Both the position numbers and the translations under genes were made by a program. A stretch of 64,000 nucleotides of DNA from JAPPHA01 sp965221575 (GTDB lineage Bacteria; Pseudomonadota; Alphaproteobacteria; Rhodobacterales; Rhodobacteraceae), in contig CBDCSM010000012.1 in assembly GCA_965221575.1 (NCBI GenBank), positions 372,001 to 436,000 on the forward strand. Direction: 5' to 3'. Positions 9,892 to 18,881 of the stretch are shown one piece after another. Each line of letters starts with the position of its first letter. The stretch's first letter is position 1. Below the pieces are notes generated by a model. That model was not told the origin of the DNA. It was given only the letters and a program-made list of their open reading frames with translations, and searched no databases.

Positions 9892-10992
9892 GTGACCGGA
9901 TTTACGATCGCGGAAATTGCCTCGTCGCTAGGATCCGATGCCACCGGAGACACCTCGATACGGGTTTTCGCCGTACGTGAGCCCTCTGATGCCGGTCCCG
10001 GCGATCTCGCCATCGCGCTGTACCCGCGATTCGTGGAAGCTCTGGGTCAAGGAAGCGCCCGCGCCGCGATTCTCTGTCCTGGCACCAACTGGCAGGATCT
10101 TGGACTGGAAGCGGCGATATTCGTGCGCGAGACGCAACTTGATTTCGCGAGGCTAACACATGTTTTCCTTCCGCCTCGACAGGCGGAGCCGGGAATTCAC
10201 CCGACCGCAGTTGTCGATCCCACGGTCGGGATCGGGAACAATGTGTCCATTGGACCATTCACTCAGATTGAGGCCAACGTCGAGATCGGGGAAAATTCAG
10301 TTATTTCCGGCCACTGCACACTGGGTCCGGATACGCGTATCGGACCGGGTGCATGCATTCGTTCCGGGGTCCGTATCGGTCCCGGGGTTCGGACGGGCGC
10401 AAATTTCGTTTGCCAGTCCAACACCGTCATTGGCGCCGACGGGTTTTCCTACGTGACTCCGTCGCCGGACTCGATCCGGGATGCCAAGGCGACCGGGCAT
10501 GTCGTTCCGCCGGATCCTGACGTACCCATCGTTAAAATCAATTCTCTAGGCGGAATTGTCATCGGTGACGATGTGGAAATCGGGGCGAACTGCACGATTG
10601 ACCGTGCCACGATTTCCCTGACAGTCATCGGCGATGGCACCAAGATCGATAACCTGGTTCACATCGCGCACAACGTCCAGATCGGGAAGAACTGCCTGAT
10701 CTGCGGGCTTGTCGCAATGGGAGGCAGCGTCAGGTTGGGTGACCGCGTTTTTCTGGGCGGCCATGTCGGAGTTGGCGACCACGTCAAAGTGGGTTCGGAC
10801 GTGATGGTGGGAGGGATGTCGGCGGTGATCAGTCACGTGCCGTCCGGGCGCATCATGATGGGAAATCCGGCGATGAAAATGAATCTCAGCATTGACGCTT
10901 ACAAGGCTTTGCGCAGGTTGCCTCGATTGGCTAAAAGGGTCAGGAATCTGGAACGCCTTGCTTCAGCAGGTGGCAACGACAGCAACGACTGA
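9892..10992 (+). CDS. lpxD: UDP-3-O-acylglucosamine N-acyltransferase
   Basis: This 366-residue LpxD transfers a hydroxyacyl chain from acyl carrier protein to UDP-3-O-acylglucosamine in lipid A synthesis. Residues 1-100 form the uridine-binding domain. Residues about 105-330 are left-handed beta-helix hexapeptide repeats (VGIGNNVSIGPFTQIE, VEIGENSVISGHCTLG and many more). The catalytic His appears in NLVHIAHNVQIG. The start is GTG at 9892. Unlike the common bamA-lpxD-fabZ-lpxA order, here it is followed by an acyl carrier protein and a ketosynthase, suggesting a dedicated acyl supply for this enzyme. Confidence 0.93.
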   Translation: MTGFTIAEIASSLGSDATGDTSIRVFAVREPSDAGPGDLAIALYPRFVEALGQGSARAAILCPGTNWQDLGLEAAIFVRETQLDFARLTHVFLPPRQAEPGIHPTAVVDPTVGIGNNVSIGPFTQIEANVEIGENSVISGHCTLGPDTRIGPGACIRSGVRIGPGVRTGANFVCQSNTVIGADGFSYVTPSPDSIRDAKATGHVVPPDPDVPIVKINSLGGIVIGDDVEIGANCTIDRATISLTVIGDGTKIDNLVHIAHNVQIGKNCLICGLVAMGGSVRLGDRVFLGGHVGVGDHVKVGSDVMVGGMSAVISHVPSGRIMMGNPAMKMNLSIDAYKALRRLPRLAKRVRNLERLASAGGNDSND

Positions 10993-11014
10993 CGGAGCCG
11001 TCGGGAACCGGAAA

Positions 11015-11290
11015 ATGACGAGATCTGCCAATTCGATCCTGGACCGGATCATTTCGATCGTGGCCGAACTTGCCATGCTTGATCCATCCGAGCTGAACGC
11101 GGATTCGATGCTTGCCGATCTCAGCATAGATTCTCTCGGCGTCATCGAGTTGGTGTACGCGATCGAAGAAAGCTTCAATGTTGAGCTCCCTTTTGATGCC
11201 AACAATCCCGATTCCGGACTGTTTGATTTCGCCTCGATCGGATCGATTGTGACGGCGGTCGAAGACCTGTTGTTTGAAGGGAACGGTTGA
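11015..11290 (+). CDS. Specialised acyl carrier protein
   Basis: A 91-residue acidic protein with the phosphopantetheine attachment motif SIDSLGVIELVYAIEESF, the modified serine being residue 40. It differs clearly from the housekeeping AcpP at 29944: it is longer and carries an insertion (the FDANNPDSGLFDF region) before the last helix, a shape reminiscent of AcpXL-type carriers used for lipid A chains. I chose the ATG at 11015 because the longer frame start at 10892 lies inside lpxD. It begins 22 bases after lpxD and ends 7 bases before the ketosynthase, which supports a three-gene unit. Confidence 0.85.
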   Translation: MTRSANSILDRIISIVAELAMLDPSELNADSMLADLSIDSLGVIELVYAIEESFNVELPFDANNPDSGLFDFASIGSIVTAVEDLLFEGNG

Positions 11291-11297
11291 ATCACCC

Positions 11298-12506
11298 ATG
11301 CATCGCGTGGCCATCACCGGCCAGGGAACGATCAATTGCCTGGGTCGTACCGTTCCGGAAACGCTCAAGGCCATGGCCAATGGCGACTGCGGGATAACCG
11401 AACTTGACATTGAACGGGCGGAACGCCTGTCGATCAGGATTGCCGGCCAGATCAAGGACCTTGAGCCAGAGCGGGAGTTTTCCAGGCAACAGCTGGCCCT
11501 TTACGATCGATTTACCCAATTCGCGATGATCGCCGCGGACGAAGCCATCACCCAGTCGGGGATTGTCGTCGAGGGTGAACTGGCAGCGCGCGCCGGGGTT
11601 GTTCTTGGCTCGGGTTGCGGCGGAATTCACAGCCTGGACGAGAGCTTTCACAGTGTCTACGCGATCGGCAAGAACAGGGTCCATCCTTTCATCATTCCGC
11701 GCTCGATGGGCAACGCGGCGGCCTCCCATGTTTCCATGAAATGGAACCTCAAGGGTCCGGGATTTGCCGTGTCGTCGGCGTGCGCGTCGTCCAACCACGC
11801 GATGGGGCAGGCATTCCAGATGATCCGCGCGGGCGTATCCACGATCATGGTGACGGGCGGCTCCGAGACGATGCTCTGTTTTGGGGGCGTCAAGGGCTGG
11901 GAAGGTCTCAGGATCATGTCCAGGGATGGTTGCCGGCCGTTTTGCAAGACGAGAAACGGCATGGTTCTCGGGGAAGGGGCTGGGGTGTTCGTTTTCGAGG
12001 ATTTCGAACACGCATCCGCCAGGGGTGCCGAGATTCTGGCGGAGGTCGTGGGATTCGCGATGACATCCGATGCATCGGACATCGTGCTTCCGGATTCGGA
12101 AGGTGCCGCGCGGGCGATGTCCGGCGCACTCGAAGACGCGGGCGCAAGGCCTGAAGATGTCGGCTATATCAACGCCCACGGTACGGCGACCAGGGCGAAT
12201 GACAAGACTGAGTGCAAGGCTATCCGGCAGGTGCTGGGAGCGCATGCCGAAAACGTCATGGTCTCGTCGACGAAATCGATGCACGGACACCTGATCGGCG
12301 GAACGGGTGCGGTTGAATTGCTCGCCTGCATCGCGGCGGTCAGGGACGGAATGATTGCCCCGACTGTTGGACGTGTAGAACCTGATCCCGATTGCGATCT
12401 TGATGTCGTGCCAAACGAGAGTCGGCAAGGTGATGTTGATGTCGCTCTCAACAACGCCTTCGCGTTTGGCGGCCTGAATGCCGTGCTCGCAATACGGTCC
12501 GTTTGA
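11298..12506 (+). CDS. Beta-ketoacyl-ACP synthase (FabB/FabF type), lpxD-linked
   Basis: The 402-residue protein is a condensing enzyme with the full Cys-His-His triad: the cysteine at about 162 in SSACASSNHAMG, the first His in NAHGTATRANDKTE, and the second in STKSMHGHLIGGTGAVE. Closing glycine-rich ending is NNAFAFGGLNAVLA. Start ATG 11298 gives the typical MHRVAITGQGTINCLG. It is distinct from the FabF at 31630. Position directly behind lpxD and a special acyl carrier protein suggests it elongates or forms the acyl chain used for lipid A or a similar envelope lipid. The exact chain length or branch is unknown. Confidence 0.9.
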   Translation: MHRVAITGQGTINCLGRTVPETLKAMANGDCGITELDIERAERLSIRIAGQIKDLEPEREFSRQQLALYDRFTQFAMIAADEAITQSGIVVEGELAARAGVVLGSGCGGIHSLDESFHSVYAIGKNRVHPFIIPRSMGNAAASHVSMKWNLKGPGFAVSSACASSNHAMGQAFQMIRAGVSTIMVTGGSETMLCFGGVKGWEGLRIMSRDGCRPFCKTRNGMVLGEGAGVFVFEDFEHASARGAEILAEVVGFAMTSDASDIVLPDSEGAARAMSGALEDAGARPEDVGYINAHGTATRANDKTECKAIRQVLGAHAENVMVSSTKSMHGHLIGGTGAVELLACIAAVRDGMIAPTVGRVEPDPDCDLDVVPNESRQGDVDVALNNAFAFGGLNAVLAIRSV

Positions 12507-12604
12507 TCCGGCCGGCCGTGCCGAAAATCACTCTTCCGTACGAGCCCGCGCCATACGGATCTTCGGTAGTCTGCCCCGGGTGTCGTGCGAACCGCCGGTC
12601 CGCA

Positions 12605-13927
12605 TCATAATGGCCGAAGTTTCAGCCGCGTAACGCGGTTTTGCTCGCGGGCAAGGATTTCGAAACGAAATCCATGAAAGCTGAAGACCTGGCCCGGGAT
12701 CGGTATCATCTGGGCCTCATGGATGACGAGGCCCGCGATGGTCACGGCCTCCTCATCGGGCAAGGACCATTCGTGCGTCCGGTTGAGGTCGCGAATTGAT
12801 GCCGTGCCGTCGACGATGAAGTTGCCTTCAGTATCATGTTCGGCTTCGGGCGAAACGGCAACATCGTGCTCGTCCGTGATTTCCCCGACGATTTCCTCAA
12901 GGATATCTTCGAGCGTGATCAATCCTCTCAAGGCGCCGTACTCGTCGACGACAAGGGCAAAATGCGTGTGATTCCGGAGGAACTCCCGCATTTGGTCATT
13001 CAGGGTCGTCGTTTCCGGGACGAAATACGGTTTCATGGCGACGTCCATCACGTTGAATTCCGAGAATCTGGATTTCTTGCTGTCGCTTTTTGTTCCCGTC
13101 AGGCTGTCCAGTGCCCGAAGCAGGTCCTTGGCGTGCACCAGCCCGACAATATTCTCGGGATCCTGATCAAATACCGGGAGGCGGGTATGGGGCGATCGAA
13201 TACACTGGCTTACGATCGAACCCGGATCGGCATTCGCATCGATCATTTCGATGTTGGAGCGGTGCAGCATGATCTCTTCGACGACACGGTCTTTCAGGTC
13301 CAGCGCGCCGAGCAGGCGGTCCCGGTCATCTTTCTGCACGTTGCCTTCAACGTGGCCGAGAACGATGGTCCCGGCAATTTCGTCCTGAACGTCCTGTTCC
13401 TGGGTCCCGTTGGCCTGCCGTGAAGTCCGGATTCGAAATACGGTTCCGACCAGTCCCTGAATTGCGGAAACGACGGGTCCGAATGTCCAGACAAATACGG
13501 TGAGCGGCAACGACAGCCATTGGGCTGCACGCTCCGAATTGGCGAGCGCATAAGTCTTCGGCAGGATTTCGGCAAATATCAGGACGAGAAAGGTCATGAT
13601 CAGGGTTGCAAGAGCGACGCCGCCGTCCCCGAAAAGGCGGGTACACAGGCTTGTCGCAAGCGCAGCGGCAAGAATGTTGACCAGATTGTTTCCGAGCAGA
13701 ACGGCTCCGATCAGCCGGTCGCTCCGTTCCGTCAGTCTCAGCGCCAGGGAAGCGCCCCGGGATCCACGATCAGCGAGGGAGTGCAGTTTCCCTCGACTTG
13801 ATGCGGTCAAGGCGGTCTCCGACCCTGAAAAGAAGGCCGAGAGAACGAGAAGCGCCAGTATGGAGATAACCGTAAGCCAGAAGGTCGCGTCCAGTCTCGC
13901 CATGAGGGAAGGGTCAATCGTGGTCAT
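12605..13927 (-). CDS. CNNM/CorC-HlyC family membrane protein
   Basis: A 440-residue protein with an N-terminal DUF21/CNNM transmembrane domain (about residues 10-195; FWLTVISILALLVLSAFFSG and the SETALTASS motif). Two CBS domains follow at about 210-340 (MLHRSNIEMIDANA, HFALVVDEYGALRGLITLED), then a C-terminal CorC/HlyC transporter-associated domain. Such proteins are linked to magnesium or other cation efflux. ATG 13927 gives a sensible N terminus ahead of the first membrane segment. It lies convergent with the ketosynthase gene, 98 bases apart, in the aroB/xerD neighbourhood where alphaproteobacteria often carry it. Confidence 0.92.
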   Translation of the reverse strand: MTTIDPSLMARLDATFWLTVISILALLVLSAFFSGSETALTASSRGKLHSLADRGSRGASLALRLTERSDRLIGAVLLGNNLVNILAAALATSLCTRLFGDGGVALATLIMTFLVLIFAEILPKTYALANSERAAQWLSLPLTVFVWTFGPVVSAIQGLVGTVFRIRTSRQANGTQEQDVQDEIAGTIVLGHVEGNVQKDDRDRLLGALDLKDRVVEEIMLHRSNIEMIDANADPGSIVSQCIRSPHTRLPVFDQDPENIVGLVHAKDLLRALDSLTGTKSDSKKSRFSEFNVMDVAMKPYFVPETTTLNDQMREFLRNHTHFALVVDEYGALRGLITLEDILEEIVGEITDEHDVAVSPEAEHDTEGNFIVDGTASIRDLNRTHEWSLPDEEAVTIAGLVIHEAQMIPIPGQVFSFHGFRFEILAREQNRVTRLKLRPL

Positions 13928-14153
13928 GTCTTGTCGCCTGATCTCAAGTTGAAGCCGACTCGTGTTTGGTCAACCTAACGGTAGCTAACCAGAAGGCGTC
14001 ACGCCACTCGGGCGAAGTCGTGCCGCCTCCCGGAAATCGGGGCACCGGGCGTCATCCGGCACCGGAATTGCACCAGTCTCATGCGTCGGCTCAGGCAGTT
14101 CCGGCCGGAGCCACGATGAACCGGGCAAGGGCAAGTCCGAAATGACTCCCAAG

Positions 14154-14184
14154 GTTGAGACCATCCTGGAACGGGATTCTCAAC
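14154..14184 (-). terminator. Possible hairpin downstream of the recombinase gene
   Basis: GTTGAGA and its complement TCTCAAC form a 7-bp stem with a long loop just past the 3' end of the xerD-type gene. There is no T run, so a terminator role is weakly supported. Confidence 0.25.
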
Positions 14185-14196
14185 TGCATCGGGCTA

Positions 14197-15144
14197 TCAT
14201 CCGGGTTTTCGGTTGTTCGAAAGGGGGTGGTTCGTAAGTACAAGGTGCTTCATACGGTGATTCAGAACATGTGTATAGATTTCAGTTGTCGATATGTCGC
14301 TGTGCCCGAGGAGGACCTGGATGGTCCTGAGGTCGGCTCCGTGGGCCAGCAGGTGGGTCGCAAAGGCGTGCCGCAGTACGTGCGGCGTAACGTGCTCGCG
14401 GTCGAGGCCGGCTATGGCGGCAACCTGTTTGGTCAACAGGTAGAACCGTTCGCGTGTCATGTGTCCCTTGCGGCTGCGTGACGGGAACAGGAAGTCCGAG
14501 CGGGTAGTGCGGGATTTCGCGGATCCGGTTTCCCGGTCATCGCGCAGCTTCAAGTAGGCTAGGACCGCAAGCCGGGACGGGGCCGACAACGGAACCATCC
14601 GTTCCTTGCCTCCCTTGCCGCGTACCAGGATCATTTCCGGATTTCCGCGCACGGCCGACGCGGGCAGCGAAACCAGTTCAGAGACGCGCATGCCGGTCGC
14701 GTACAGCAACTGAAACATGCAGTCGTTTCGCGCCCTCTCAAGGGGGCTGTTTCCAACCTGTCCCGCAACGGTCAGGATTTTCTCCGTATCATCCTCGCTT
14801 AACGTGTGTGGCAGTGATTTCGATCGTCCTGGTCCCGTGATTCTCTGGGTCGGATCGTCGCTGCGCCAGCCGGAATCCAGCGCGAAGCGGTAGAATTGCC
14901 GGATCGCCGAAAGCCTGCGTCCACGCGTCGCGACCGACAAGCGGCGTTGGTTGAGGAGATGCATGTAGTTCAGGATGTCCTGTCGGTTTGCGTTGTCGAG
15001 CGTACGACCGTTTTTCGCCAGGAACGCGACAAGGTCGCCAATGTCCCGGGCATAGGCTGAGACGGTGTTTTCCGCGGCGTTGCGTTCGGCCCGCATGGAA
15101 TCGAGAAACTGACGAACCCTGTTTTCGTTTCGCTTTGGTGTCAT
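14197..15144 (-). CDS. xerD: Site-specific tyrosine recombinase, XerD type
   Basis: The protein of about 315 residues has the N-terminal SAM-like core-binding domain (residues about 5-95; FLDSMRAERNAAENTVSAYA) and a catalytic domain. Catalytic residues are visible: Arg in ATGMRVSELVSL, Lys in VRGKGGKERMVPLS, the HVLRHAFATHLL box, LLGHSDISTTEIYTHV with the Tyr nucleophile. It resolves chromosome dimers at dif together with XerC. I prefer ATG 15144 (MTPKRNENRVRQFL); an alternative ATG at 15159 adds five residues. Length and lack of neighbouring phage genes argue for the housekeeping Xer enzyme, not an integrase of a mobile element. Confidence 0.92.
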   Translation of the reverse strand: MTPKRNENRVRQFLDSMRAERNAAENTVSAYARDIGDLVAFLAKNGRTLDNANRQDILNYMHLLNQRRLSVATRGRRLSAIRQFYRFALDSGWRSDDPTQRITGPGRSKSLPHTLSEDDTEKILTVAGQVGNSPLERARNDCMFQLLYATGMRVSELVSLPASAVRGNPEMILVRGKGGKERMVPLSAPSRLAVLAYLKLRDDRETGSAKSRTTRSDFLFPSRSRKGHMTRERFYLLTKQVAAIAGLDREHVTPHVLRHAFATHLLAHGADLRTIQVLLGHSDISTTEIYTHVLNHRMKHLVLTNHPLSNNRKPG

Positions 15145-15458
15145 GTGAACGGGATCCATGGAGGAAGCAGGTTCTCACGGCCTCCACTGCCAAAACCCGG
15201 GAGTCTCGATGTCGGTGGCACGGCTTTACCGGACGCCACGCACGGGCGTTCTCGTGGTAAAGACCCGGTCGCGAAGATGCCTCGTGGACTTCGATTGTCC
15301 ACTCTCGAAGACAGGACGGGTGAATGCATTTCGTTCAAGGTCGTGTACAATTGGCGCCGGATTTTGGCTGAACGTAAAGGCAAGACGGTCCGTTCCATTG
15401 AGGTCGTCGGAGTACCGGCCGATTGGGCGTACGCAGGGCAGGTTGCCGACAGGCCGGA

Positions 15459-15593
15459 TTACTTCGCCGGAACTTCGATATCGAGTTCCACATCGCGCTG
15501 CGGTACGGATATGTCCCCGAGGTAAGCATATGCGACGATGCCGATCGACAGCAGAACCACAAGATAAAACAGGTACCGAATCGATCTCAGCAT
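15459..15593 (-). CDS. Small single-span membrane protein
   Basis: A 44-residue protein starting MLRSIRYLFYLVVLLSIGIV with one transmembrane helix and a short acidic tail (SVPQRDVELDIEVPAK). I chose this internal ATG because the upstream part of the longer frame (to 15734) lacks protein character. Similar tiny membrane proteins sit beside aroK and xerD in Rhodobacterales as I recall; function is unknown. It is divergent from aroK. Confidence 0.7.
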   Translation of the reverse strand: MLRSIRYLFYLVVLLSIGIVAYAYLGDISVPQRDVELDIEVPAK

Positions 15594-15764
15594 GCTGGCG
15601 CCTCTGTCTGCCGGCACTTTCGGCCATTGCGGATTCCCTCTCCGCAAACAAATGATAGCAGCAACGCATGACGATTGGTATATGCCGGGGGATTGCACCG
15701 GGGAAGTGCCAGTCAAGCCGGCGTCGCGCGACACCGTTGTGTTCTTGCCGCCGTGAGGGGCGGA

Positions 15765-16367
15765 ATGGGTTATTGTATCGATCGCTCGATCGTGTTCATT
15801 GGAATGATGGGTGCTGGCAAGACGGCTGTCGGGCGTGCGGTCGCGAGCCGGCTTGGCGTGAGGTTCGCGGATTCGGACGACGAACTTGAACGCGCCTCCG
15901 GAATGACGATTCCGGAAATTTTCGCGGAACGGGGCGAGCGGGCCTTTCGGGATCTCGAGATCAGGGTGATCGGGTCGCTCTTGACGGGAAAACCGATCGT
16001 GCTTTCTGTCGGAGGGGGGGCATTCGTCAGCGAAGTCAATCGACGGACCATCATGAAGGGCGGTTTTTCCGTATGGATCGATGCCGACCCTGATACGATC
16101 TGGGATCGCGTCCGGCGCAAGGGCGGTCGTCCGCTGCTGGAAGTCGACGATCCATATTCCGAGTTGAAACGCCTGTACCGAAAGCGGCGCCCGATTTATG
16201 AAATGGCGGATATCAGTGTGTGGTCTCGCAATGACAGGTCCGTTGACGACATGGCTGCCGCGGTCGTGAGAACGCTTGTCGAAACGGTGGGAAGCGGCGT
16301 TTCCCTGGGTGGCGACGATGGGCGAATGCGCCAGGTGGCTGGTACGACCCGCGTCCCACCGGAGTGA
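15765..16367 (+). CDS. aroK: Shikimate kinase
   Basis: The 200-residue protein phosphorylates shikimate in aromatic amino acid synthesis. The P-loop GMMGAGKTAVG is at about residue 13-23, the shikimate-binding DDELERASGMTIPEIF follows, and SVGGGAFVS is the third signature. I chose ATG 15765 (MGYCIDRSIVFIGMMGAGKT); the longer start at 15675 is not supported by the family. aroB follows 76 bases later, a standard pairing, so both steps are likely expressed together. The C-terminal tail of about 25 residues past the usual end is poorly conserved. Confidence 0.94.
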   Translation: MGYCIDRSIVFIGMMGAGKTAVGRAVASRLGVRFADSDDELERASGMTIPEIFAERGERAFRDLEIRVIGSLLTGKPIVLSVGGGAFVSEVNRRTIMKGGFSVWIDADPDTIWDRVRRKGGRPLLEVDDPYSELKRLYRKRRPIYEMADISVWSRNDRSVDDMAAAVVRTLVETVGSGVSLGGDDGRMRQVAGTTRVPPE

Positions 16368-16443
16368 CGAATTTGGAGGTCCGGAATACGGCCCGATTCA
16401 CTCCGGCAAACGATCATGCGAAACCTTGCGGGGGAATCGCCAG

Positions 16444-17562
16444 ATGATGAAGACGGTTCGGGTCGAACTCGGCCCTCGGACGTACGATATCATGATCGGG
16501 CCACGACTCATCGAGTCGGCGGGTGAGATCATGCGTCCATGCCTCGTCGGGAGGCGCGTGGCCGTCATTACCGACAAACCCACGGGCGGCCTTTACCTGG
16601 AAAGGCTCGAGTCATCACTCACCGCCGCGGGAATCGAGTCCATCAGCCTGACACTTGAACAGGGAGAAGGAACGAAATCCTGGGAAGCCGTCCGCCTTGC
16701 GACTGACTGGCTGCTTTCGGAGCGAATTGAACGGGAGGACACGGTCGTCGCGCTCGGTGGGGGCGTGATCGGCGATACGGCCGGGTTCGCTGCCGCGATC
16801 AGCTTGCGGGGAATACGTTACATTCAAATGCCGACGACCCTGTTGGCGCAGGTTGACAGCTCGGTCGGTGGAAAGACCGGGATCAATACCCGCCATGGAA
16901 AGAACCTAGTCGGCGCGTTTCACCAGCCTGTCCTCGTGCTCGCGGACACTACTCTTCTTGCATCACTCGCGCGCCGGGACCTGTTGGCGGGATATTCCGA
17001 GGTCGCAAAGTATGGATTGCTGGGTAGCGCGGATTTCTTCAACTGGCTGGAAATGAACGGCAAGCACGTCATCTCGGGCAGCGAAACGCATCTCGTAGAA
17101 GGGGTCGCCACGTCGTGCGCATTGAAAGCGGAACTCGTCTCGCGGGACGAGGCCGAATTCGGTGATCGGGCACTGCTCAACCTTGGCCACACTTTTGGGC
17201 ACGCCCTGGAAGCCGCGACCGGATACTCTGACCGATTGTTGCATGGGGAAGGCGTGTCGATCGGGTGCGGCCTAGCGTTCGATCTTTCGGTGCGCCTGGG
17301 ACTCTGTTCTCCTGAAGATCGTGACCGGGTCCGGCGTCACTTCCTCGATATGGGAATGAAGGCACGCATTTCCGATATCCCGGGCGATCTTCCCGATCCC
17401 GATACGCTGATCGAGCTGATGGGCCGGGACAAGAAAATCAGGCGGGGCCAGAACCGTTTCGTCCTGGTCCGGGGAATCGGGCGCGCGTTTGTCGAACCCC
17501 GGGTCGACGCGGTCGAGGTCAGATCGATCCTGGAAGAGGCCTGCGAGAGCGGGAGCGAATGA
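16444..17562 (+). CDS. aroB: 3-dehydroquinate synthase
   Basis: This 372-residue enzyme converts DAHP to 3-dehydroquinate using NAD and a divalent metal. Visible signatures are ALGGGVIGDTAGFAAAISLR, PTTLLAQVDSSVGGKTGIN, HGKNLVGAFHQP and the metal ligands in LNLGHTFGHALEAATGY and HGEGVSIG. ATG 16444 (MMKTVRVELG) is chosen because the longer open frame from 16276 overlaps aroK without similarity. Length is normal. It ends 15 bases before the end of the convergent radical SAM gene. Confidence 0.96.
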   Translation: MMKTVRVELGPRTYDIMIGPRLIESAGEIMRPCLVGRRVAVITDKPTGGLYLERLESSLTAAGIESISLTLEQGEGTKSWEAVRLATDWLLSERIEREDTVVALGGGVIGDTAGFAAAISLRGIRYIQMPTTLLAQVDSSVGGKTGINTRHGKNLVGAFHQPVLVLADTTLLASLARRDLLAGYSEVAKYGLLGSADFFNWLEMNGKHVISGSETHLVEGVATSCALKAELVSRDEAEFGDRALLNLGHTFGHALEAATGYSDRLLHGEGVSIGCGLAFDLSVRLGLCSPEDRDRVRRHFLDMGMKARISDIPGDLPDPDTLIELMGRDKKIRRGQNRFVLVRGIGRAFVEPRVDAVEVRSILEEACESGSE

Positions 17563-17577
17563 CCCCCCGCTCAGAAA

Positions 17578-18552
17578 TCATGCAGAGCAGCTGGCTCCGC
17601 CGAGGACGCAGAATTTCGCGCAATGCGGGTGATTGAGACGGACAGGCGAGACGGATTCCGCAAGGGTACGCCCGAGTTCGAATTCTGGAGAATAGGGCAG
17701 GAGCGTACAGGCTACGACAACCGGTCCGGGCGCGCCCTTGCGTTTGACGACCATTCGGGACTTCGCGCACATGACGCTTTCGGGCGACTTCCCCAGGATG
17801 CTCCAGCACGACTCCGTTATTTCCGGAACATCGAGCGATCCGTCCATCTCCGGAAACAGCACCATTTCCAACGGGTTCCACGCGTCGATCGCGAACTCAT
17901 ACCTTTCAAACAGCTCCTGATATCCTTCACGGGATTGTGAATCCGATTCGCCCCAGAGCGTCCTTCCTGCCGCCGTCATCCTGATTCCGGCGTCGGCAAG
18001 CCACCGCATGCCGGCGAGACTGGCTTTGAAGCTTCCGCCGCCGCGCACCAAATCGTGGTTTGCTTCCAGGTAATGGTCGAGGGAAATCCTGAGGGTCAAC
18101 CGGCCGGGAAAGGAAGCATTCAAAATTGCAAGGCCGTCCTGCACCTTCTTTCGCATCATCGGCCGCATGGCGTTGGTCAGGATTAATGCGTGGAAGCCCC
18201 TTTTCAGGCACAGTTCCGTGATCGGGATCATGTCGGGGTTCATGAACGGTTCGCCTCCGGTGAAGGCGATTTCCTCCGTAGGCCAGTTCAGTTCGTAAAT
18301 CTCGCAGAGGTATCCGCGAACATCTTCGGTCGTGATGTAAACAAGGCGGTCATTGCGTGGCGAACTCTCAATGTAACAATTGTGACACGCGATGTTACAG
18401 AGCGTTCCGGTATTGAACCAAAGGGTCCGCAGCTCCTTGAGCGAAACGCTGGCACGTTTTTGGCCATTCCCGGTAATTTCGGGATCACTGAATTTCGGTA
18501 CGAATTCAGAATGCTCGAACCGTGCGTTGAGGATGAGTGAATCTTCCATCAT
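17578..18552 (-). CDS. Radical SAM protein with extra C-terminal cysteines
   Basis: The 324-residue protein carries the radical SAM iron-sulfur motif as CNIACHNCYIE near residue 52, followed by the SAM-binding AFTGGEPFMNPDM. A cluster of cysteines ends the protein (ACTLLPYSPEF, then HPHCAKFCVLGGASCSA), which could hold an auxiliary iron-sulfur cluster. It resembles stand-alone radical SAM oxidoreductases of uncertain role rather than MoaA or a peptide-modifying enzyme with a full SPASM domain. It sits alone, convergent with aroB and divergent from zwf. Substrate unknown. Confidence 0.85.
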   Translation of the reverse strand: MMEDSLILNARFEHSEFVPKFSDPEITGNGQKRASVSLKELRTLWFNTGTLCNIACHNCYIESSPRNDRLVYITTEDVRGYLCEIYELNWPTEEIAFTGGEPFMNPDMIPITELCLKRGFHALILTNAMRPMMRKKVQDGLAILNASFPGRLTLRISLDHYLEANHDLVRGGGSFKASLAGMRWLADAGIRMTAAGRTLWGESDSQSREGYQELFERYEFAIDAWNPLEMVLFPEMDGSLDVPEITESCWSILGKSPESVMCAKSRMVVKRKGAPGPVVVACTLLPYSPEFELGRTLAESVSPVRLNHPHCAKFCVLGGASCSA

Positions 18553-18881
18553 CGACCTTGTTCAACCCGAAGTTCCTTGGCGATCATGAGATCGAATTCT
18601 GCCCAAGATCACCTGAGAGCCGCAAATTTCGCGGATTTCCAATCCCGCTCCGATTGGCATCGATTGCCTTGAATGGTCCGCTCGTCCAGAATCGCTTGAG
18701 GGTGCATACAGACTCGGCCCAACTATTGCCACCACGCACGCGCACAGGTCACGTGTTGTTGAAAACCGGGCGCGACGTTCTGTCCTTACGACACGTTACG
18801 CGCTCGACATGTTGCACTTGCAAGAACTACCGGACATTGCGATAGCAACCCAACTCAGGTCAAACGCGGGCGCTTGAACTC
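18553..18881. other. Divergent intergenic region upstream of zwf
   Basis: This 329-base gap lies between the divergent radical SAM gene and zwf. No open frame here resembles a protein, and I see no clear RNA structure. It must carry promoters in both directions but none could be set by eye with confidence. Confidence 0.5.

Noticed and set aside
14197..15144. Integrase of a prophage or island
   Set aside because: Sequence and length fit the housekeeping Xer recombinase, and no phage genes or attachment repeats are nearby.
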